A DNA stretch of 64,000 nt from positions 1 through 64,000 of the forward strand of contig JAIPBL010000015.1 of the NCBI GenBank assembly GCA_021739645.1, in the 5' to 3' direction. Below are positions 54,976 to 63,759 of this stretch, one piece after another. Under the pieces are notes generated by a model, which saw only the letters and a list, made by a program, of their open reading frames with translations, ran no database searches and was not told the DNA's origin. Each line of letters begins with the position of its first letter. Within the stretch, counting starts at the first letter, position 1. Source of the DNA: Saprospiraceae bacterium (GTDB taxonomy: Bacteria > Bacteroidota > Bacteroidia > Chitinophagales > Saprospiraceae). A program made the position numbers and the translations under genes.

Positions 54976-56217
54976 CTACTCAAAATCATAATACAGCAAG
55001 TATTTCTTGCGCACCAATTTGAATCGCCGCAGCCCATCCTGCCAGCCCAACCGTATTTCCGCTTCTGTTTTCCCATCCACGATTTGCTGTTTCAATTCCG
55101 GCCCTCCTGCCAAGGCATCAAAATGGGCCGTTTTCAAAAAGAAGTTCGCCTTGTCGGGATAGTTTTTGTAAAAATCCAGCAGGTAACCCAGGTTCAGTTT
55201 TTTTTGCTGGCGCAATGAGTCGAGGGGAAGCCCGCTCAGGTCGTAGCCACGGCACAGCTTGCCTTGCTGAGGTGGTTTTTTGGCACCCTCCATTGGCTTG
55301 GGCGTGAAGGTAAAATCACCCACATTGGCTCCCGGCGCACCAAATACCTGGAACTGTTTGTCCGTGCCCCGCCCCACGCTCACCACCGTTCCTTCAAAAA
55401 AACAGAGCGAGGGGTACAGGTAAATGGCCGTCATATTGGGCAGGTTGGGGGATGGCTTCACGGGCAAGTTGTAAAAACTGCGGTGGTCATAGCCAGTACA
55501 AGGGATTACCGTCAGGTCGCATTTGATACCATTGGCCAGCCAGCCCTCACCGTTCACCATCCGGGCATACTCGCCGATGGTCATGCCATACACCACGGGC
55601 ACTTCGTGAAGCCCAACGAACGAGGCATGGCTTTTTTTCAAAACAGGCCCATCCACATAGTGACCGTTCGGGTTTGGGCGGTCGAGGACGAGGAGCGGGA
55701 CGTTGTTTTCTGCACAAGCCTCCATCACGTAAGCGAGCGTACTTATGTAGGTGTAAAAACGGGCTCCCACATCCTGAATATCGAACAGCACGAGGTCAAC
55801 GCCTTCCAGCATTTCTGGGCTGGGCTTCTTGTTGTCGCCGTAAAGGGAGACGATGGGCAAGCCCGTCGAGGCGTCTTTGCCATCCTTTATCTTCTCGCCA
55901 TCGCTAGCAGCACCTCGGAAGCCATGCTCTGGGGCAAAAATTTTCACCAAACTCACGCCCGAACGAAGCAAGGTGTCCACCAGGTGAGTATTCTCCACTA
56001 TCGAGGTCTGGTTCACCACGGCAGCAATTCGCTTGCCCTTGAGCAGGGGCAGGTACTCCCCTACCCGCTCGGCGGCTGGCACTGGAAGGCCACTGACCTG
56101 CGACTCGACTTTGGTGGTCGGCAAGCCGTTACTATTTTGGCTATTTTTTTGGCCACAAGCCAAAAAGAACAAAAAAACTAAGACTGGAATTGCAACAATT
56201 GTTTTTAACTTTACCAT
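54976..56217 (-). CDS. DUF1343 exo-beta-N-acetylmuramidase (NamZ-like) lipoprotein
   Basis: A 413-residue predicted lipoprotein: leader and lipobox FLACGQ near residue 22. The DUF1343 body carries VVNQTSIVENTHLVDTL, APEHGFRG, LFDIQDVGARFYTYISTL, LDRPNPNG and YPSLCFFEGT, all conserved in NamZ, which releases N-acetylmuramic acid from the non-reducing end of peptidoglycan fragments in Tannerella. Role in cell-wall recycling is inferred from that family. The start is ATG at 56217. Only 24 bp separate it from the divergent exonuclease gene. No other muropeptide-recycling gene lies next to it. Confidence 0.9.
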   Translation of the reverse strand: MVKLKTIVAIPVLVFLFFLACGQKNSQNSNGLPTTKVESQVSGLPVPAAERVGEYLPLLKGKRIAAVVNQTSIVENTHLVDTLLRSGVSLVKIFAPEHGFRGAASDGEKIKDGKDASTGLPIVSLYGDNKKPSPEMLEGVDLVLFDIQDVGARFYTYISTLAYVMEACAENNVPLLVLDRPNPNGHYVDGPVLKKSHASFVGLHEVPVVYGMTIGEYARMVNGEGWLANGIKCDLTVIPCTGYDHRSFYNLPVKPSPNLPNMTAIYLYPSLCFFEGTVVSVGRGTDKQFQVFGAPGANVGDFTFTPKPMEGAKKPPQQGKLCRGYDLSGLPLDSLRQQKKLNLGYLLDFYKNYPDKANFFLKTAHFDALAGGPELKQQIVDGKTEAEIRLGWQDGLRRFKLVRKKYLLYYDFE

Positions 56218-56241
56218 CAATTTGTTTTATTTTGCTTTGTA

Positions 56242-57642
56242 ATGGAAACCAAGTATGCAATAGTAGATATCGAAACGACCGGAGGTCGTGCCGCTCGGGA
56301 TAAAATTACGGAAATCGCCATTGTCCTTCACAATGGTACGGAGGTATTGGAAACTTTTGAAACGCTCTTGAACCCTGAAACAACCATCCCCTACGGCATC
56401 ACCGAATTGACTGGCATCAACAACGAGATGGTATTGGATGCTCCCAAGTTTTACGAAGTCGCAAAAAAAATCGTGGAGATGACCGAAGGTGCCGTTTTTG
56501 TCGCCCACAATGTCCGTTTCGATTACAGTTTTATCCAGGAGGAATTTCGGCGGTTGGGCTTCACGTACTCCCGTCGGCAGCTTTGCACCGTGCGGTTGGC
56601 AAGGAAGGTTTTTCCGGGTTATCGCAGCTACAGCCTTGGCAATTTGATTGCATCAATGGGCTTGACAGCTGGCGACCGACACCGGGCCATGGGCGATACC
56701 ATCGCCACGGTTGATTTGTTTGAGCGCATCCTCGCCCAATCGGGCACAGCCACCAAAGAAATCCGGCAGATGGTTAACCTTGGGGTCAAAGAGTCCAAAT
56801 TGCCCAAGAACTTTAGCCTTGAAAAAATGCACAGCCTGCCCGAAGCCTGTGGGGTTTACTATTTTCACAATGAAGCTGGCGATGTGGTGTATGTGGGTAA
56901 AAGCCTGAATATCAAGAAACGGATAGCAGAGCATTTTTCCAACCAAACTGAAAAAGCGGCCAAGCTACAAGCGCAAGTGGATGATGTCTCTTGGGAGGTG
57001 ACGGGCAGCGAGTTGGTGGCACTGCTCAAAGAATCGCACGAGATAAAAAAGTTGCGACCTCCCATCAACCGGGCGCAAAAAGTCCGAGAATACCCTTTTG
57101 TTATCCATTATTTTGAAAACCAAGCTGGATATCTCTGCTTTGATGTCGCAAAGCCAACCTTGAAGACTCGAAAAAACCTGCAAATCATTTCAGCCTACCA
57201 AGACCTCGCACACGCAAAAGGATGGTTAAAAGGCGCCCAAAAACGCTTCAACCTCTGCCTACGACACTGCCACCTTGAAGACAGGAACGGCCCTTGTTTC
57301 GACTACCACCTTAAGCAATGTTTTGGTGCCTGCACTGGAGAAGAAACTGCCGTGGATTACAATGAACGTGCTCAAGCTGCGCTTTTGGCCCTTGATGAAA
57401 GTTTGCTGGAACAAGATTTTTTCTTGATTGATAAAGGAAGGACGCCAGAGGAGAATGCTGTGGTCTTGGTAAAAGGCGGGGAGTACAACGGCTACGGATT
57501 CGTCAATATGAGTGAAGTGGATGCCAATGATTTCGAGGGATTGATGGTAGCAATTGATCCATTTGACAGCAACCCAGAGGTTAAGCGGATTATCCGGCGA
57601 TTTCTGGCTGGCCGCCATGCGCTCCGCATCATCAAGTTCTGA
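56242..57642 (+). CDS. Exonuclease / GIY-YIG nuclease fusion protein
   Basis: A 466-residue two-domain protein. Residues 1-175 are a DnaQ-like 3'-5' exonuclease: D9 and E11 in VDIETTGG, HNVRFDYSF and DRHRAMGDT give the DEDDh set. Residues about 200-285 are a GIY-YIG nuclease like the UvrC N-terminus (GVYYFHNEAGDVVYVGKS, KKRIAEHF). The rest, with a Cys-containing segment (LCLRHCHLEDRNGPCFDYHLKQCFGAC), matches the UvrC/Cho-type middle region. Such fusions are found in DNA-repair contexts, but the exact function is unsettled. It lacks the UvrC C-terminal RNase H and HhH domains. Confidence 0.93.
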   Translation: METKYAIVDIETTGGRAARDKITEIAIVLHNGTEVLETFETLLNPETTIPYGITELTGINNEMVLDAPKFYEVAKKIVEMTEGAVFVAHNVRFDYSFIQEEFRRLGFTYSRRQLCTVRLARKVFPGYRSYSLGNLIASMGLTAGDRHRAMGDTIATVDLFERILAQSGTATKEIRQMVNLGVKESKLPKNFSLEKMHSLPEACGVYYFHNEAGDVVYVGKSLNIKKRIAEHFSNQTEKAAKLQAQVDDVSWEVTGSELVALLKESHEIKKLRPPINRAQKVREYPFVIHYFENQAGYLCFDVAKPTLKTRKNLQIISAYQDLAHAKGWLKGAQKRFNLCLRHCHLEDRNGPCFDYHLKQCFGACTGEETAVDYNERAQAALLALDESLLEQDFFLIDKGRTPEENAVVLVKGGEYNGYGFVNMSEVDANDFEGLMVAIDPFDSNPEVKRIIRRFLAGRHALRIIKF

Positions 57643-57658
57643 AAAACAGCCCATAAAA

Positions 57659-57688
57659 ATGGCTTGGCAACTACAGTTGCCAAGCCAT
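57659..57688. terminator. Bidirectional stem-loop terminator
   Basis: ATGGCTTGGCAA pairs with TTGCCAAGCCAT over a 6-base loop between the convergent exonuclease and DUF2853 genes. The T run is weak. Confidence 0.75.
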
Positions 57689-57710
57689 CCATTCTAATGT
57701 TTCAAAGTAT

Positions 57711-58037
57711 TTACAGTGACTTTCCTAGCTTCTGAAGAAGCATGTAGTAAAATACCGCCCGGTGTTTCTGGTTAGCGTTGTACTCAGCGCAAACAGCTTT
57801 GATGGCAGTGTCCATGGCAGCTTCATCAGTCATGCCGAGCTTCTTGGTTAGGAAGTTGGCTTTAACTCTGTCCAACTCTTTTGGGTCAGAGCAAGATACC
57901 AACGAGGCATCCTTTAAATAGATAGAAGGGCCAAGTCCTTTTGCAACTTTAGTTAGCTGATCGGCATTGACTGCACTTTTGCTAACTCCTTTAAGCGCAT
58001 CCTGGTACTTAACCATCATTTCATCGAATTTGCTCAT
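57711..58037 (-). CDS. DUF2853 family protein
   Basis: A 108-residue helical protein that matches DUF2853: SKFDEMMVKYQDALKG, VAKGLGPSIYLKDASLVSCSD and the C-terminal FYYMLLQKLGK. Widespread in Bacteroidota; no function is established. The start at 58037 is chosen because upstream residues are encoded by AT-rich intergenic DNA. No signal peptide. Stands alone. Confidence 0.9.
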   Translation of the reverse strand: MSKFDEMMVKYQDALKGVSKSAVNADQLTKVAKGLGPSIYLKDASLVSCSDPKELDRVKANFLTKKLGMTDEAAMDTAIKAVCAEYNANQKHRAVFYYMLLQKLGKSL

Positions 58038-58254
58038 AGAAAATAATGTTTTATGGTGAAAAAAAAGGTTTCGGTGCGAAGGTAACAACAAATATGCAGT
58101 CACCAATGAATCCAGCCTTATTTACAAATTTAATTTTGTAGGATGTAAATATTTCATTTGTACCATGCTGCAAAACATGGAAACAAGACATCGGGTGAGG
58201 AGCTAAGTACCAGTTTTTACGACTAGCACAGTATAAGATTTGGTTTCATGATTT

Positions 58255-59952
58255 TTAGCCCGCCTTTTTCAATTCCTCAATCGCATGGTTTGCTGCTCTA
58301 GCTGTTAATGCCATGAAAGTCAGCGACGGGTTTTGCGTAGCGGTAGATGTCATGCAAGCACCATCACTAACATACACGTTCGGACAGGCGTGGAGCTGGT
58401 TCCATTTATTCAAAAGTGAAGTCTTTGGGTCGTGTCCCATGCGCACTCCGCCCATTTCGTGGATGTCCAAGCCGGGCGATTGTTCAGTATCTCTTGTTTG
58501 AATATTGGTGAATCCCGCCTTTTCGAACATCTCGGTAAACTGCTCGAAAAAATCCTTTATCATTTTCTCGTCGTTGTCGTCATGGACAACGTTGATTCGG
58601 AGTTGGGGGATTCCCCAAGCATCTTTTTTCTCATCGTCCAATTTAACGAAGTTGGTTTTCTTCGGAATGGTTTCGCCCATCATGCCTGAGCCTACGCTCC
58701 AACCACCATAGCCCTTGCTGCTAAGTAAGTTGTCCGCCAATTCCTTCCCAAAACCGTTGTTGTTCACCTCCGGGTAGCGCATGGCCTGAAAAGTGGAAGC
58801 ATAACCTCTAAGGAAATCTGTTTCCTGTTTGTAAACATTGCGGAAGCGAGGGATATACGCACCCATCACCCGCCTCCCCTCGGTTTTGAAATCCTGGTGG
58901 CCTTCGTGATCTCCCCAAATTTTTGCCCTGTAATTGTGGAATGCCACGTATTTGCCCAGAAGTCCGTTGTCGTTGCCCAGCCCGTTGGGGAATCGGTCAG
59001 ATTTCGAGTTCAACAACACTAAATTGGAGTTGAGCGTAGAAGCATTCAGGAAGATGATTTTGGCAAAATATTCAGTCGTCTCCTTCGTCTCGGCATGAAT
59101 GACCCGCACGCCAGTTGCCCTGTTTTCTTTTTCATCAAAAATGATGGAATGCACGACGGAATGGGGTTGCAAGGTGAAATTCCCAGTCTTCATGGCCCAA
59201 GGGATCAGCGTCGAATTGGCGCTAAAATAGCCGCCGAAAGGACAGCCACGCTGGCAGATGCTGCGGTTTTGGCAAAGCGTTCGGCCTTGTTGCTTGAAAA
59301 TCTCCCGCTCCTCGGTAAGGTGCGCGCAACGTGAAAATATCAGGTGCCGGTTTTTGAAGTTTTTTTTGAGGGAATCCTTGAAATGCTCCTCCACACAGGT
59401 GAGGTCCCAGGGTTTTAAGAAGTCGCCATCCGGCAAGGTATCCAGCCCATCATGGTTGCCCGCCACGCCGATGAACTGCTCCACATGGGTGTACCATTTC
59501 TCCAAGTCCTTGTAGCGGATGGGCCAGTCCACAGCAAAGCCATCACGTGCTGGCCCCTCAAAATCGAAGTCGCTCCAGCGCTGGACGTACCTGGCCCACA
59601 TGAGCGACTTGCCGCCTACTTGATAGCCTCGAATCCAGTCGAATGGTCTGTCTTGGATATAGGGATGCTCGGTGTCCTTCACGAAAAAGTGCATGGCGTC
59701 CTCTTTGAACGCATAACAGCGACTGATGACGGGGTTCTCTTTTGCCACTTCGTAGGGGATGCGGCCACGGTGCTTGAACTCCCAAGGTTGTATGCCGGTG
59801 GTTGGGTAATCTTTAATATGCTCCACGTTTCGTCCCCGCTCCAGCATGAGTGTTTTTAGGCCATTTTCGCTGAGTTCCTTGGCAGCCCAGCCGCCTGTCA
59901 TGCCCCCACCTATGATGATGGCATCGAAATGATGGTCTGTTGTGTTAGGCAT
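58255..59952 (-). CDS. GMC-family oxidoreductase (gluconate dehydrogenase-like)
   Basis: A 565-residue FAD enzyme. The ADP-binding fold is IIIGGGMTGGWAAKELSENG near the N-terminus, with the family motif LMLERGR following; the C-terminal GLDIHEMGG and VSDGACMTSTATQNPSLT segments contain the GMC active-site His/Asn region. A Cys-rich loop (CQNRSICQRGCPFGGY) is present, as in gluconate 2-dehydrogenase large subunits. It oxidises a sugar or polyol; the substrate is unknown. The start at 59952 follows the small-subunit gene's stop by 52 bp on the same strand, giving a two-gene operon. No signal peptide seen; the partner would carry it. Confidence 0.92.
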   Translation of the reverse strand: MPNTTDHHFDAIIIGGGMTGGWAAKELSENGLKTLMLERGRNVEHIKDYPTTGIQPWEFKHRGRIPYEVAKENPVISRCYAFKEDAMHFFVKDTEHPYIQDRPFDWIRGYQVGGKSLMWARYVQRWSDFDFEGPARDGFAVDWPIRYKDLEKWYTHVEQFIGVAGNHDGLDTLPDGDFLKPWDLTCVEEHFKDSLKKNFKNRHLIFSRCAHLTEEREIFKQQGRTLCQNRSICQRGCPFGGYFSANSTLIPWAMKTGNFTLQPHSVVHSIIFDEKENRATGVRVIHAETKETTEYFAKIIFLNASTLNSNLVLLNSKSDRFPNGLGNDNGLLGKYVAFHNYRAKIWGDHEGHQDFKTEGRRVMGAYIPRFRNVYKQETDFLRGYASTFQAMRYPEVNNNGFGKELADNLLSSKGYGGWSVGSGMMGETIPKKTNFVKLDDEKKDAWGIPQLRINVVHDDNDEKMIKDFFEQFTEMFEKAGFTNIQTRDTEQSPGLDIHEMGGVRMGHDPKTSLLNKWNQLHACPNVYVSDGACMTSTATQNPSLTFMALTARAANHAIEELKKAG

Positions 59953-60004
59953 TTTGCTTTTTAGATTTGAATGTTGGAAATTGAAGTTTAGAGACAATCT
60001 ATAC

Positions 60005-60523
60005 CTACCCTGTCGCCACACAGCCCTTAAAATAACCCGGCGCAAACTCCCATCCGGTGATATTTTTCATAAAAAATTCTGATGAGGTAAAATGCTCAAC
60101 GGTCATTTTCCTGGCAGTGTCATAAAAGAACTTCAAAGGTTCAGACACACCATTTTCACCGGATAATTGTTTGAGAATTTCGGCCTGTTGGTCTGTTCCA
60201 AGTGCTCCAAAATCGGCCTTATATTTCTTATTCACCAATGCTTGAAGCGCTGTCAGTCCCAATTCGAATTGTTGGACGTCAGCCGGGGAGTGACAGTTGT
60301 TCAGTACCGTCAAGATAAAATCTGGCGTCGTTTCTGGGGTGATGATGCTCGTTTTTTCCTTCGGCAACAAAGCATTGGTAAAATCTTCGAACAATCGCCT
60401 TTGTTTATTGGTGAGGGAAATGTTCTCATAAACTGGACCAGACGGTTCTGCACCACAGCTCGGTAAGATTGCCGCACCCGATGAGATGATGACGAGGTGC
60501 TTTAGGGCTTGGCGTCGTTTCAT
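60005..60523 (-). CDS. Gluconate 2-dehydrogenase subunit 3-family protein
   Basis: A 172-residue protein with a leader that contains MKRRQALKHLVIISSGAAIL and a Cys (PSCG), compatible with a Tat or lipoprotein signal. The body holds the DH3-type helices (LTNKQRRLFEDFTNALLP, FFYDTARKMTVEHF, GWEFAPGYFKGC). In the family this small subunit pairs with the GMC subunit and brings it to the periplasm. The cytochrome c subunit of classical three-subunit enzymes is missing nearby. Together with the GMC gene it forms a probable operon. Confidence 0.88.
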   Translation of the reverse strand: MKRRQALKHLVIISSGAAILPSCGAEPSGPVYENISLTNKQRRLFEDFTNALLPKEKTSIITPETTPDFILTVLNNCHSPADVQQFELGLTALQALVNKKYKADFGALGTDQQAEILKQLSGENGVSEPLKFFYDTARKMTVEHFTSSEFFMKNITGWEFAPGYFKGCVATG

Positions 60524-60791
60524 GTTCCTATCATTTTAGAGAATGACTGTGAAGGGCGAGATAAAAAATCGAATCGCTCACCTTGATTTTTAAGCTTCAC
60601 CCAAAAAAAAAATCAGGCGGCAAAATATCCAAAATCTTTTAAACCTACGCCATTTTGAAGCTTATAACCAAAACGGATGTAATGCCCCAACTCCGCTCCT
60701 ATTGCTAAACCCACTATCCATCGGAATCATCGGTTCTGGTTACAAAGTCTGAACGAATCCGTCGAAAACCAAAAAACTGCGCACATAAAAA
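60524..60791. other. Intergenic region without recognised gene
   Basis: About 270 bp between the dehydrogenase subunit gene and the tRNA-Pro terminator. No reading frame, RNA gene or clear TAnnTTTG box was found; it presumably holds the dehydrogenase promoter. Confidence 0.4.
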
Positions 60792-60819
60792 AAGGGCCAT
60801 GAATTTCTTCATGACCCTT
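60792..60819 (-). terminator. Terminator after tRNA-Pro
   Basis: On the minus strand AAGGGTCATGAA pairs with TTCATGGCCCTT (one mismatch), followed by seven T. Confidence 0.85.
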
Positions 60820-60825
60820 AGTCAG

Positions 60826-60900
60826 TCGGGGTAGCAGGATTCGAACCTGCGGCCCCCTGTTCCCAAAACAGGTGCGCTAACCGGACTGCGCTACACCCCG
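60826..60900 (-). tRNA. tRNA-Pro (anticodon UGG)
   Basis: A 75-nt cloverleaf on the minus strand. The acceptor arms are CGGGGTG and TACCCCG with discriminator A, the anticodon stem is CCTGT/ACAGG around TTTGGGA with anticodon TGG, and the T-arm contains GGTTCGAATCC. No encoded CCA. Confidence 0.95.
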
Positions 60901-61021
60901 AAACCTCCATTCGGAGGGGTCGTTGGATTTGTACCAGCGACCCTTCCGCTTTAAATTCAAAGCCACAACATTTTGTGGAAAGAAGTCTAGGGTGTCAAAC
61001 GAAAGCAACTTAAAAAGGTTG

Positions 61022-61110
61022 CGGTGAGACCGGGATTCGAACCCGGGGTACCAGTTTCCCAGTACGACAGTTTAGCAAACTGTTGGTTTCAGCCACTCAC
61101 CCATCTCACC
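61022..61110 (-). tRNA. tRNA-Ser (anticodon GCU)
   Basis: An 89-nt class II tRNA on the minus strand. The acceptor is GGTGAGA/TCTCACC with discriminator G, the anticodon stem is ACAGT/ACTGT with anticodon GCT, the long variable arm is GTACTGGGAAACTGGTAC and the T-arm contains GGGTTCGAATCCC. It is upstream of tRNA-Pro on the same strand and may share its transcript. Confidence 0.95.
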
Positions 61111-61131
61111 GTACTTTTGCGGAAGCGGGTG

Positions 61132-61162
61132 CAAAGGTAAATTTAGTTTTCACAAATCCAAA
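61132..61162 (-). promoter_or_regulatory. Bacteroidota-type promoter of the tRNA-Ser gene
   Basis: On the minus strand TTTG (61162-61159), a 20-bp-class spacer of 19 bp and TACCTTTG (61139-61132) form a complete -33/-7 pair, about 22 bp before the tRNA 5' end. Confidence 0.75.
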
Positions 61163-61219
61163 TCTAACATTTGCACTTTTTATTAAATTTCTTCACGGCA
61201 ATGGCAAAACCCCTACCAA

Positions 61220-62668
61220 TTATTTTTCGTTCAGCGTCAAACGAATTTTTTTCTCCAGTTCTGAAACCGTATCCTTGAAAACCAAGTCCGTTTCCATTAA
61301 ATCTTGCACCGTTTTAATAGAGTATATCACAGTGCTGTGATCGCGTCCTCCAAACATCTCTCCAATATTTTTCAAGGACTTGTCTGTCAAATTTTTTGCG
61401 AGGTACATGGAAAGTTGGCGTGCTATCACAATTTGTCGCTTGCGAGTCTTTCCACCCAGTTTCTCAACTGGTAGGTCAAAATGGTCTGCAACTAGATTTT
61501 TGATGAATTCAAGCGTAATTTCTTTGTTGATTTGGGTTACAAAATTTTTCACGACTTCCTTTGCCAAATCCACGTCAATCTCCCGGCGGTTAAGGGACGA
61601 TTGGGCAATAACCGAAACAAGCACTCCTTCCAATTCCCGAATGTTGTTTTGGATGTGGTAGCAAATAAATTCTACCACACTGTTCGGCAATTCAACACCT
61701 TCCCTGTTCATTTTTGATTCCAAGATAGCTACACGAGTTTCAAAATCAGGCACTTGCAAATCGGCAGAAAGCCCCCATTTAAAACGTGAAATCAAGCGCT
61801 CCTCCATTCCGTCAAGGTCTTTAGGAGGCCGGTCGGAAGTCAAAATTATTTGCTTGCCGCCTTGGTGTAGTTGGTTGAAGATGTGGAAGAAAATCTCTTG
61901 TGTTTTCTGCTTGTTTGCCAAAAACTGAATGTCATCAACAATTAACACATCTACCATTTGGTAGAAGTTTACAAAGTCATTGACTGCGTTGTTCTTGATG
62001 GAATCAATGATTTGCCCTGTGAATTTCTCGGAAGAAACATAGAGCACTGATTTGTTATCGTGAATTTTCAGGACTTCATTGCCAACGGCATGAGCCAAGT
62101 GCGTTTTACCCAAACCCACATCGCCAAAAATCACAAGTGGGTTGAATGCAGTTCCGCCTGGTTTCTTGGCAACTGCATGGCCTGCCGAACGAGCCAATCG
62201 GTTGCAATCACCTTCTATAAAGGTATTGAATGTATAGGTTGGGTTGAGTTGGGATTCAATTTTGAGCTTTTTGATTCCTGGGATTACAAATGGATTTTTG
62301 ATACTGCTCGTATCAATGCTTCCGGGGTTCGAGTTGCTGGATTGGCCAAAGCCTTTCGCAGCAGTGGTTGAAACTTCGTTCTTCACCGCTTCTTCGTTGC
62401 GCAGCTGGCGCAAACTGGAGGAAAGAATCTGATACTCCAATCGGCCCTTGTCTCCCAATTCTTTGCGAATGGACATTTTCAATAACGAAACGTAGTGCTC
62501 TTCTAGCCATTCATAAAAGAACTTGTTCGGCACTTGTATTGTCAGTGCATTGTTTTCAAGTCTGATCGGCCTGATAGGCTCGAACCAAGTTTTGAAACTC
62601 TGTCCGTTAACGTTCCTTCGGATAACATGCAAGCAGCTATCCCATACTGTTACGCAATCCTTTACCAT
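61220..62668 (-). CDS. dnaA: Chromosomal replication initiator DnaA
   Basis: A 482-residue DnaA. Domain I covers residues 1-90 (SFKTWFEPIRPI), followed by a short linker. The AAA+ domain has Walker A GDVGLGKTH at about residue 182 and Walker B VLIVDDIQF. The C-terminal DNA-binding domain shows GGRDHSTVIYSI. It binds DnaA boxes at the origin and opens it. Expressed from a minus-strand promoter in the 62669-63040 gap, where CACCTTTG (one mismatch to TAnnTTTG) is the best candidate. Upstream of two tRNA genes in the same direction. Confidence 0.97.
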   Translation of the reverse strand: MVKDCVTVWDSCLHVIRRNVNGQSFKTWFEPIRPIRLENNALTIQVPNKFFYEWLEEHYVSLLKMSIRKELGDKGRLEYQILSSSLRQLRNEEAVKNEVSTTAAKGFGQSSNSNPGSIDTSSIKNPFVIPGIKKLKIESQLNPTYTFNTFIEGDCNRLARSAGHAVAKKPGGTAFNPLVIFGDVGLGKTHLAHAVGNEVLKIHDNKSVLYVSSEKFTGQIIDSIKNNAVNDFVNFYQMVDVLIVDDIQFLANKQKTQEIFFHIFNQLHQGGKQIILTSDRPPKDLDGMEERLISRFKWGLSADLQVPDFETRVAILESKMNREGVELPNSVVEFICYHIQNNIRELEGVLVSVIAQSSLNRREIDVDLAKEVVKNFVTQINKEITLEFIKNLVADHFDLPVEKLGGKTRKRQIVIARQLSMYLAKNLTDKSLKNIGEMFGGRDHSTVIYSIKTVQDLMETDLVFKDTVSELEKKIRLTLNEK

Positions 62669-63040
62669 TCTCCAAAATTAGTTGGCAGTTAATAAAATAA
62701 GGTTTCGGTTCCCGTCCTTGTCGGGTAATTATAGTATCAGTAAATTAGGAAGTTACTCCGAGTGAATGCTCTGGGTATGTAGCGGAACACATAAGTCGCT
62801 GACTCAATCATCAATCTAGCTTTCATTGATTGGAGAGTTGCAAAGGTGGGCAAATTCCATTAAACCAGATGGGGAATCTTCAACTTTTTTTGATTTTTTT
62901 TCCCCATATAAGTGTTACTAAGTGTGGAGAATTCATAAACCGTTCAGAATCAGGGTGATAGGCATACAAAAGACTAACTCATTGAAAATCAGTGCTTTAT
63001 AAAAAACACTGCTGATAATCAAGGAGTTATGGACAGCATT
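62669..63040. other. AT-rich gap upstream of dnaA; possible but unproven origin features
   Basis: About 370 bp with no gene. It holds a T-rich stretch (62884-62900) and two poor matches to the DnaA box TTATCCACA: TGTGGAGAA at 62923-62931 (one mismatch on the other strand) and TTATGGACA at 63027-63035 (two mismatches). A candidate dnaA promoter box CACCTTTG is also present on the minus strand. This is too little to call an origin. Confidence 0.25.
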
Positions 63041-63574
63041 TTACATCAGAATTGATGCTTCCTTCTTGATGGCCATTAACGCTGTGTTCAAAGAGTTGGC
63101 AGACTGACCTTCAATTTGATTCAGCAACACCGAGGCAAGCTCTTTGGAAGACCCTTTTGGGTCAACTTTTTCGTAAAGCCCGTTGATATCCATTACGGTA
63201 TTGTCCCTGGAAATTTTGATGATTTGCCATAATTGGTCCGATACATAAACCTGTTGGGTTATGTTGTACTCAAACTCCTGCTGGATTGCCAGCAGCATCG
63301 CCATACGCAATAGGGAATTGCTCTGCCCCTCTTCTCGAAGTCGGAGCATGAGACTTGGGATGGCTATTCTTTCACAAAAAAGCGACAACCGTTCGTATGC
63401 TTGCAATCGTGCGGGGATTGTTGTGTTGTTTTGATTTTGCCTAAATTCTAAGACTCTTAGCTGGTATTGCTTGTCAAGGTAGGTTTTCATTAGGTAGTAA
63501 ACCGTGAGAAAAACAATCAGCGCAGGGACGGTGATTTTTATAATTTCCAGAAGGGCACTCAACCAATTTGACAT
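63041..63574 (-). CDS. Membrane-anchored protein of unknown function
   Basis: A 177-residue protein with one N-terminal membrane helix (about residues 9-28, IIKITVPALIVFLTVYYLM) and a cytoplasmic, mainly helical remainder with an early basic coiled segment (LEFRQNQNNTTIPARLQAYERLSLFCERI). I recognise it only as a conserved type of Bacteroidota protein, often near dnaA or iron-sulfur genes, without a function. It may be transcribed with dnaA: same strand, 372 bp upstream. No catalytic motif seen. Confidence 0.7.
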   Translation of the reverse strand: MSNWLSALLEIIKITVPALIVFLTVYYLMKTYLDKQYQLRVLEFRQNQNNTTIPARLQAYERLSLFCERIAIPSLMLRLREEGQSNSLLRMAMLLAIQQEFEYNITQQVYVSDQLWQIIKISRDNTVMDINGLYEKVDPKGSSKELASVLLNQIEGQSANSLNTALMAIKKEASILM

Positions 63575-63733
63575 ATCTCAAGTTTTTGTTTGTAACGCAT
63601 TAAATGGCAAATGAAACAGCATCCTGTTTTTCGGGTCGCAAAAGTAAGCCAAACCATTAAATTGAAAAATCATTCCAACCGCCTCAACCGAAGCCCAATT
63701 TGATTTGTTTCGCCTTATGAATTTCAGAATTGT

Positions 63734-63741
63734 TATTTTTG
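63734..63741 (+). promoter_or_regulatory. -7 element (TATTTTTG) of the HesB/IscA-type gene
   Basis: A perfect TAnnTTTG box, 18 bp before the ATG at 63760. Confidence 0.6.
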
Positions 63742-63759
63742 TGCCTAAAAATAAGTAAA

